This document shows, piece after piece, positions 60,514 through 64,000 of a stretch of 64,000 nt of DNA. A program made the translations under genes and the position numbers. The notes beneath the pieces were generated by a model. The model was given only the letters and a program-made list of their open reading frames with translations. It made no database searches and was not told the origin of the DNA. Origin of the DNA: Hymenobacter polaris (GTDB taxonomy: Bacteria > Bacteroidota > Bacteroidia > Cytophagales > Hymenobacteraceae). Position 1 is the first letter of the stretch, and each line of letters starts with the position of its first letter. The DNA is taken from the NCBI RefSeq assembly GCF_012927305.1, contig NZ_JABBGH010000001.1, positions 186,001 through 250,000 on the forward strand, in the 5' to 3' direction.

Positions 60514-63500
60514 TTGAAACACACCCTACTCCTCCTTTTTCAGCAAGTATTTCGACGTGCGCTGCCGGGCGTTTTGCTGGTGCTGCTGCCGCTACTGGGC
60601 TTGGCCCAAAGTACCACGCTTGTCATCAGCCAGGTATACACGGCAGGCGGCAATTCGGGCGCTACCTACGCCAATGATTACGTGGAGCTATTCAACAAAA
60701 GCACTGGTCCCATCTCCTTGAGTGGCTACTCGCTGGCGTACAACGGCGACACTCCCTTCGCACTGACGGCCACGGCCAGCCTGCCGGCCGGCGGCTACTA
60801 CTTGGTGCAGCTGGCGGCGGGCACTACCGGGGCCGGCATGGCGCTCCCCGCGCCCAACCAAACCAGCAGCATCGGTCTAGCAACTGCGGGCGGCCGCCTC
60901 GAGCTGCTGCTAGCGCCGGGCGCTACTTCGGTCGATAAGGTTGCCTACGGCACGGGTAGTGACTACGAGGGTAGCGGCGCGGCCCCTGCTCCTTCGACCA
61001 CGCAAGCCATTTTTCGGCCCCTAGGGGGCTGCACCGACACGGACGATAACAAGAATGATTTCAGCCTGGCGGCGGCCGCGCCGCGCAACGCGGCGCTTGT
61101 GCCTAGCCCGTGCGCGGGGCCGGCCCCCACTATCAGCAGCTTTTCGCCCGCCAGCGGCCCGGCGGGCACGCGCGTAACGGTGCAGGGCAGCGGCTTTGCC
61201 GGCAATGCCAGCGTGGCGTTTGGGGGCGTGGCCGCTTCGGTAGTTGCGGTGGCGAGCCCTACTATGCTAGTGGCTACCGTGCCTAGCGGCGCGGCCAGCG
61301 GCCCTATCACGGTAACTACCGCGAACGGCTCGGTTACTTCGGCCAATAATTTCACGGTGATAGTGCCGGTTATCACCGCGGCGCCCGCGTCGCTCGCGGG
61401 CCTGGCCGCCAGCCAGGGCAGCGCCTCGGCGCCCCAAACCTACCAGCTCAGCGGCAGCGCGCTCGATGGCACCAGCCTCACCATCACGACTTCGGCCACC
61501 AGCCTGGAAGTATCGTTCGACGGTACCAACTACGCCCGCTCGGCCAGCCTGCCGTTGAATGGCGCCACCACCCTAGGGGCCACTACCGTGTATGTGCGCC
61601 TGGCCAGCGGCACGGCCCTGGGCAACGTAAGCGGCAGCATCGCTAATACTAATGGCCCCACTACGGCTACTGTGGCGGTGCGCGGCGCGGTGCTGGCGCC
61701 CGTAGCGGCCAAGCGCTGGACGGGCGCCGCCGGCACCGATTCGTGGTTTGACGCGGGCAACTGGGCGGGCAGCACCCTGCCGGGCGCGGGCGACGACGTA
61801 GTGCTTGACCACAGTACCGTAGCCGGCAAGTACACCGTGAAGCTAGGTAACAGCGCCAGTACCGCGCCCACGGCCGTGTCGGTGGCCTCGCTGCGCCTGC
61901 GCCCCGCCGGCGGCGACTCTATTCTGTTCGTTATCCCGAGCACTAATACCGTGTCGGATGCGGCTGGCGGCGGCCCGGCACTGCTGCTCACGCGCAGCGC
62001 AGCCGGTGATACGGCCTTACTGGTGAGCAACCGGGCCTTTTTTACCAATGCCTCGGGGGCGGCCAGCGGGGCGGTGCTCGATGCGATGGGCAGCACGAAC
62101 CCAACCGTATTTCTACTCAACGGCGGCAGCTTTCGCCACCAAACGGCCCGCGGCGTAACGGGTATCGTCGAAAACCTGGCCAGCGCGCCGGGCACGGAAG
62201 CCGGTAATTTTTACTACCGCCCCCTGGGCACCAGCAGCTTCACCACGCCCCTGGCGGGCCGCACCTACGGCAACCTCATCCTGCAGTTTCTGCGCAACGG
62301 TAACTTTACGAGCATCAACTACGGCGCCAGTGGGGGCAGCCCCCTCACGGTCAACGGCGGGCTCACGATTGAAAGCGGCGCCACGTTGAGCTATAACGCG
62401 TTAGCTAACTTAGTCTTGCGCGGCAACCTAGTTAATAACGGAATCTTTCGCTACGCCCCCAACTATGGCAACCCCGCGCCTAGCCCCCTGCCCACCTACC
62501 GGCTGGTGCTGCAAGGCACCGCGCCGCAGGTGCTCAGGGGCAACGCCCTCATCGACCCCACGGCCAGCAGCGCGGCGCAAAGCTCTTACCTGGCGGCTAC
62601 CATTCAGCTGGAAATCAACAACCCTGCCGGGGCTACGCTCCAAACGCCCGTTACGCTCAGCAATGCCCTCGCCCTGACCAGCGGCCTGCTGACCACCGAC
62701 GCCACCAACATCCTGACCATGACGCTGGCCGGCACCGCCGCCGTACAGGGCGGCTCGGATGCCAGCTTCGTGAATGGGCCGGTGCGGCGCCCGGTGGGCC
62801 CGGTGGCCTCCACGGCTGCCTCAGTAGCCTACGTATTCCCGATTGGCAAGGGCACGGCCTACCGGCCGCTCACGCTCACGGTAGCTTCCCAAACTGGCAC
62901 CACCAACTACCGGGCCGAGCAGTTTGAGGGCAATCCCATTCGCAACCTAGCTGCTACCGACCCGAACGGTTCCCTCACCCGCGTTAGCCGCGTGCGCTAC
63001 TTCACGTTAACGCCCTTTAACCTGGACGCCACCCCGGTCATCACGCAGCCCGCGGGCTTTACGGGGGCCGTGGCCCTAACGTATGGCAGCGACGACGGCG
63101 TGACCGACGCCGCGGACCCGACGCTGGTAGTAGCCAAGCGCTCGGACGTTACCCAGCCCTGGTACAATTTTGGGCATGGCAAGGCTGCGGGCCCGGCCAA
63201 CGGGAACCTCGTCATGTCGGGTACCATTACTTCGTTCTCCGATTTTGCCCTGGGTAGCACCGACCCCGCCACTGCCGCCAACCCGCTGCCCGTGCAGCTG
63301 GTGCACTTTGTCGCCACCCGCCTGGCCGGCGGCGCCGTAGCCCTCACCTGGACCACGGCCAGCGAGCTGAACAGCGCCCGCTTTGAGGTGGCGCGCAGCC
63401 TGGATGGCGTCACCTTTACGCCCGTGGCTACCCTAGGGGCCCAGGGCACCAGCACCCAAGCGCGCACCTACGTCGCCCGCGATGCTGCCGCGCCCGCCAG

Positions 63501-63810
63501 CGCCCTCTACTACCGCCTGCGGCTGGTAGACCTGGACGGCACCAGCGCCTACTCGCCCACGGCAACGGTGGCGGCTGGCCTGGCCAGTGAACTGGTGCTC
63601 AGCCCTAATCCCACCCGCGACCAGCTCTACTTCTTTACCGAAGCCGCTGGCACCTACACCGTGCGCTCGCTGCTGGGCCAGGAAATGCTGCGTGGCCCCG
63701 TCGCCCCTGGCCTCAACCAGCTGCCGGTCGGCCAGTTGCCGGCGGGCGTCTACCTGCTGGAGCTGCCTACTAGCGCGGGGCGCGTGGTGCGGCGCTTTGC
63801 CAAGGAATAA
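60514..63810 (+). CDS. Large secreted protein with lamin-tail, IPT/TIG and type A T9SS sorting domains
   Basis: A 1098-residue surface protein. The first codon must be TTG at 60514 because a stop lies two codons upstream; it gives a signal peptide (ALPGVLLVLLPLLGLAQ). Residues about 35-170 are a lamin-tail domain (LVISQVYTAGGNSGATYAND, YVELFNKSTGPISLSGYSL). Then an IPT/TIG unit (PTISSFSPASGPAGTRVTVQ, GSGFAGNASVAFGG), a middle beta-helix-like region with KRWTGAAGTDSWFDAGNW, and the C-terminal type A sorting domain (LVLSPNPTRDQLYFF, VGQLPAGVYLLELPTSAGRV, VRRFAKE). It would be exported by the type IX system. A terminator follows. Confidence 0.87.
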   Translation: MKHTLLLLFQQVFRRALPGVLLVLLPLLGLAQSTTLVISQVYTAGGNSGATYANDYVELFNKSTGPISLSGYSLAYNGDTPFALTATASLPAGGYYLVQLAAGTTGAGMALPAPNQTSSIGLATAGGRLELLLAPGATSVDKVAYGTGSDYEGSGAAPAPSTTQAIFRPLGGCTDTDDNKNDFSLAAAAPRNAALVPSPCAGPAPTISSFSPASGPAGTRVTVQGSGFAGNASVAFGGVAASVVAVASPTMLVATVPSGAASGPITVTTANGSVTSANNFTVIVPVITAAPASLAGLAASQGSASAPQTYQLSGSALDGTSLTITTSATSLEVSFDGTNYARSASLPLNGATTLGATTVYVRLASGTALGNVSGSIANTNGPTTATVAVRGAVLAPVAAKRWTGAAGTDSWFDAGNWAGSTLPGAGDDVVLDHSTVAGKYTVKLGNSASTAPTAVSVASLRLRPAGGDSILFVIPSTNTVSDAAGGGPALLLTRSAAGDTALLVSNRAFFTNASGAASGAVLDAMGSTNPTVFLLNGGSFRHQTARGVTGIVENLASAPGTEAGNFYYRPLGTSSFTTPLAGRTYGNLILQFLRNGNFTSINYGASGGSPLTVNGGLTIESGATLSYNALANLVLRGNLVNNGIFRYAPNYGNPAPSPLPTYRLVLQGTAPQVLRGNALIDPTASSAAQSSYLAATIQLEINNPAGATLQTPVTLSNALALTSGLLTTDATNILTMTLAGTAAVQGGSDASFVNGPVRRPVGPVASTAASVAYVFPIGKGTAYRPLTLTVASQTGTTNYRAEQFEGNPIRNLAATDPNGSLTRVSRVRYFTLTPFNLDATPVITQPAGFTGAVALTYGSDDGVTDAADPTLVVAKRSDVTQPWYNFGHGKAAGPANGNLVMSGTITSFSDFALGSTDPATAANPLPVQLVHFVATRLAGGAVALTWTTASELNSARFEVARSLDGVTFTPVATLGAQGTSTQARTYVARDAAAPASALYYRLRLVDLDGTSAYSPTATVAAGLASELVLSPNPTRDQLYFFTEAAGTYTVRSLLGQEMLRGPVAPGLNQLPVGQLPAGVYLLELPTSAGRVVRRFAKE

Positions 63811-63837
63811 GTTTGCTGGGCTGCTTCAATAAGCTTG

Positions 63838-63869
63838 AAAGCCCCCGCGCCCCTGGATGCGGGGGCTTT
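63838..63869 (+). terminator. Terminator after the large T9SS gene
   Basis: AAAGCCCCCGC (63838-63848) pairs with GCGGGGGCTTT (63859-63869), 28 nt after the stop. There is little T-run behind it, but A and T bases close the stem. Confidence 0.65.
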
Positions 63870-63916
63870 GGGCTAGGGTAGGGGCTAGGGCTGGTTAAAT
63901 GCTATTCATCCTTGCT

Positions 63917-64000
63917 TTAACTAAAATTCTTCGCAGGCGTATAAGTAAGCACATCCGCCGGTTGCACGTGCATTCCGCTGTCTGGAAGCAGTGCGCCGGC
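63917..64000 (-). CDS. C-terminal end of a minus-strand gene (cut by window edge)
   Basis: On the minus strand an open frame enters from the right edge and ends at TAA (63919-63917), giving AGALLPDSGMHVQPADVLTY then TPAKNFS. The codon choice and absence of stops suggest the end of a real gene, but 27 residues are too few to name it. Confidence 0.35.
   Translation of the reverse strand, partial: AGALLPDSGMHVQPADVLTYTPAKNFS

Overview
The window looks like chromosome of a high-G+C Bacteroidota, most likely a Hymenobacter-type member of Cytophagales. G+C is about two thirds by eye. Supporting traits are type IX secretion sorting domains of both kinds, DUF2911 proteins, a SusC-like plug domain, an outer-membrane beta-barrel receptor, a Rho factor with a huge low-complexity insert, the ABC permease-M1 peptidase fusion typical of the phylum, and promoters fitting the Bacteroidota pattern TTG-N19-TAnnTTTG. 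I see no prophage, insertion sequence, CRISPR array, tRNA or rRNA.

Layout. 1-5 kb: 5' part of a ClC chloride channel gene and an AddB-like PD-(D/E)XK nuclease, then a 1 kb non-coding stretch. 5-13 kb: secreted PIG-L deacetylase with a PAP2 phosphatase, an aspartokinase resembling the ectoine-linked type, a CocE/NonD hydrolase and a DUF2911 protein. 13-24 kb: housekeeping genes (serS, rho, pdhB, ybaB) with a lone plug-like protein, an acyltransferase, a TPR lipoprotein, a PspC-like protein and a glycosyltransferase. 25-33 kb: pgi, then a probable minus-strand operon of small lipoprotein, hisS, a degenerate HutH-like protein and a type B T9SS protein; then a predicted outer-membrane transporter. 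33-43 kb: M28 peptidase, an unassigned secreted protein, a TonB-dependent receptor, an NmrA/DUF2867 protein, a second DUF2911 protein and DUF1810. 43-55 kb: sulfite-oxidase-like protein, AraC regulator with an SDR, a LytS/LytTR two-component pair divergent from a secreted alpha/beta hydrolase, then an ABC ATPase with the permease-M1 fusion. 54.6-58 kb: a decayed DUF1810 copy, small less G+C-rich genes and an M28-HAD-hypothetical operon. 58-64 kb: yebC, hypotheticals, a large type A T9SS protein, and the tail of a minus-strand gene.

The most notable signals are at DNA level. (1) The palindrome CCTAGG, usually CCCTAGGG, is scattered through genes and gaps far above expectation, like the cyanobacterial HIP1 element. 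(2) Seven long intergenic palindromes of one family lie just downstream of gene ends, with arms that vary between copies but stay complementary within each copy. (3) Three AlgR/LytTR-like boxes, two of them 21 bp apart, lie between the LytS kinase gene and the divergent hydrolase. (4) A recurrent TAnnTTTG box 4-8 nt before ATG suggests leaderless mRNAs for serS, hisS and others. No complete unknown multi-gene system is evident; the HIP-like motif and the compensating palindromes are the best candidates for undescribed biology.
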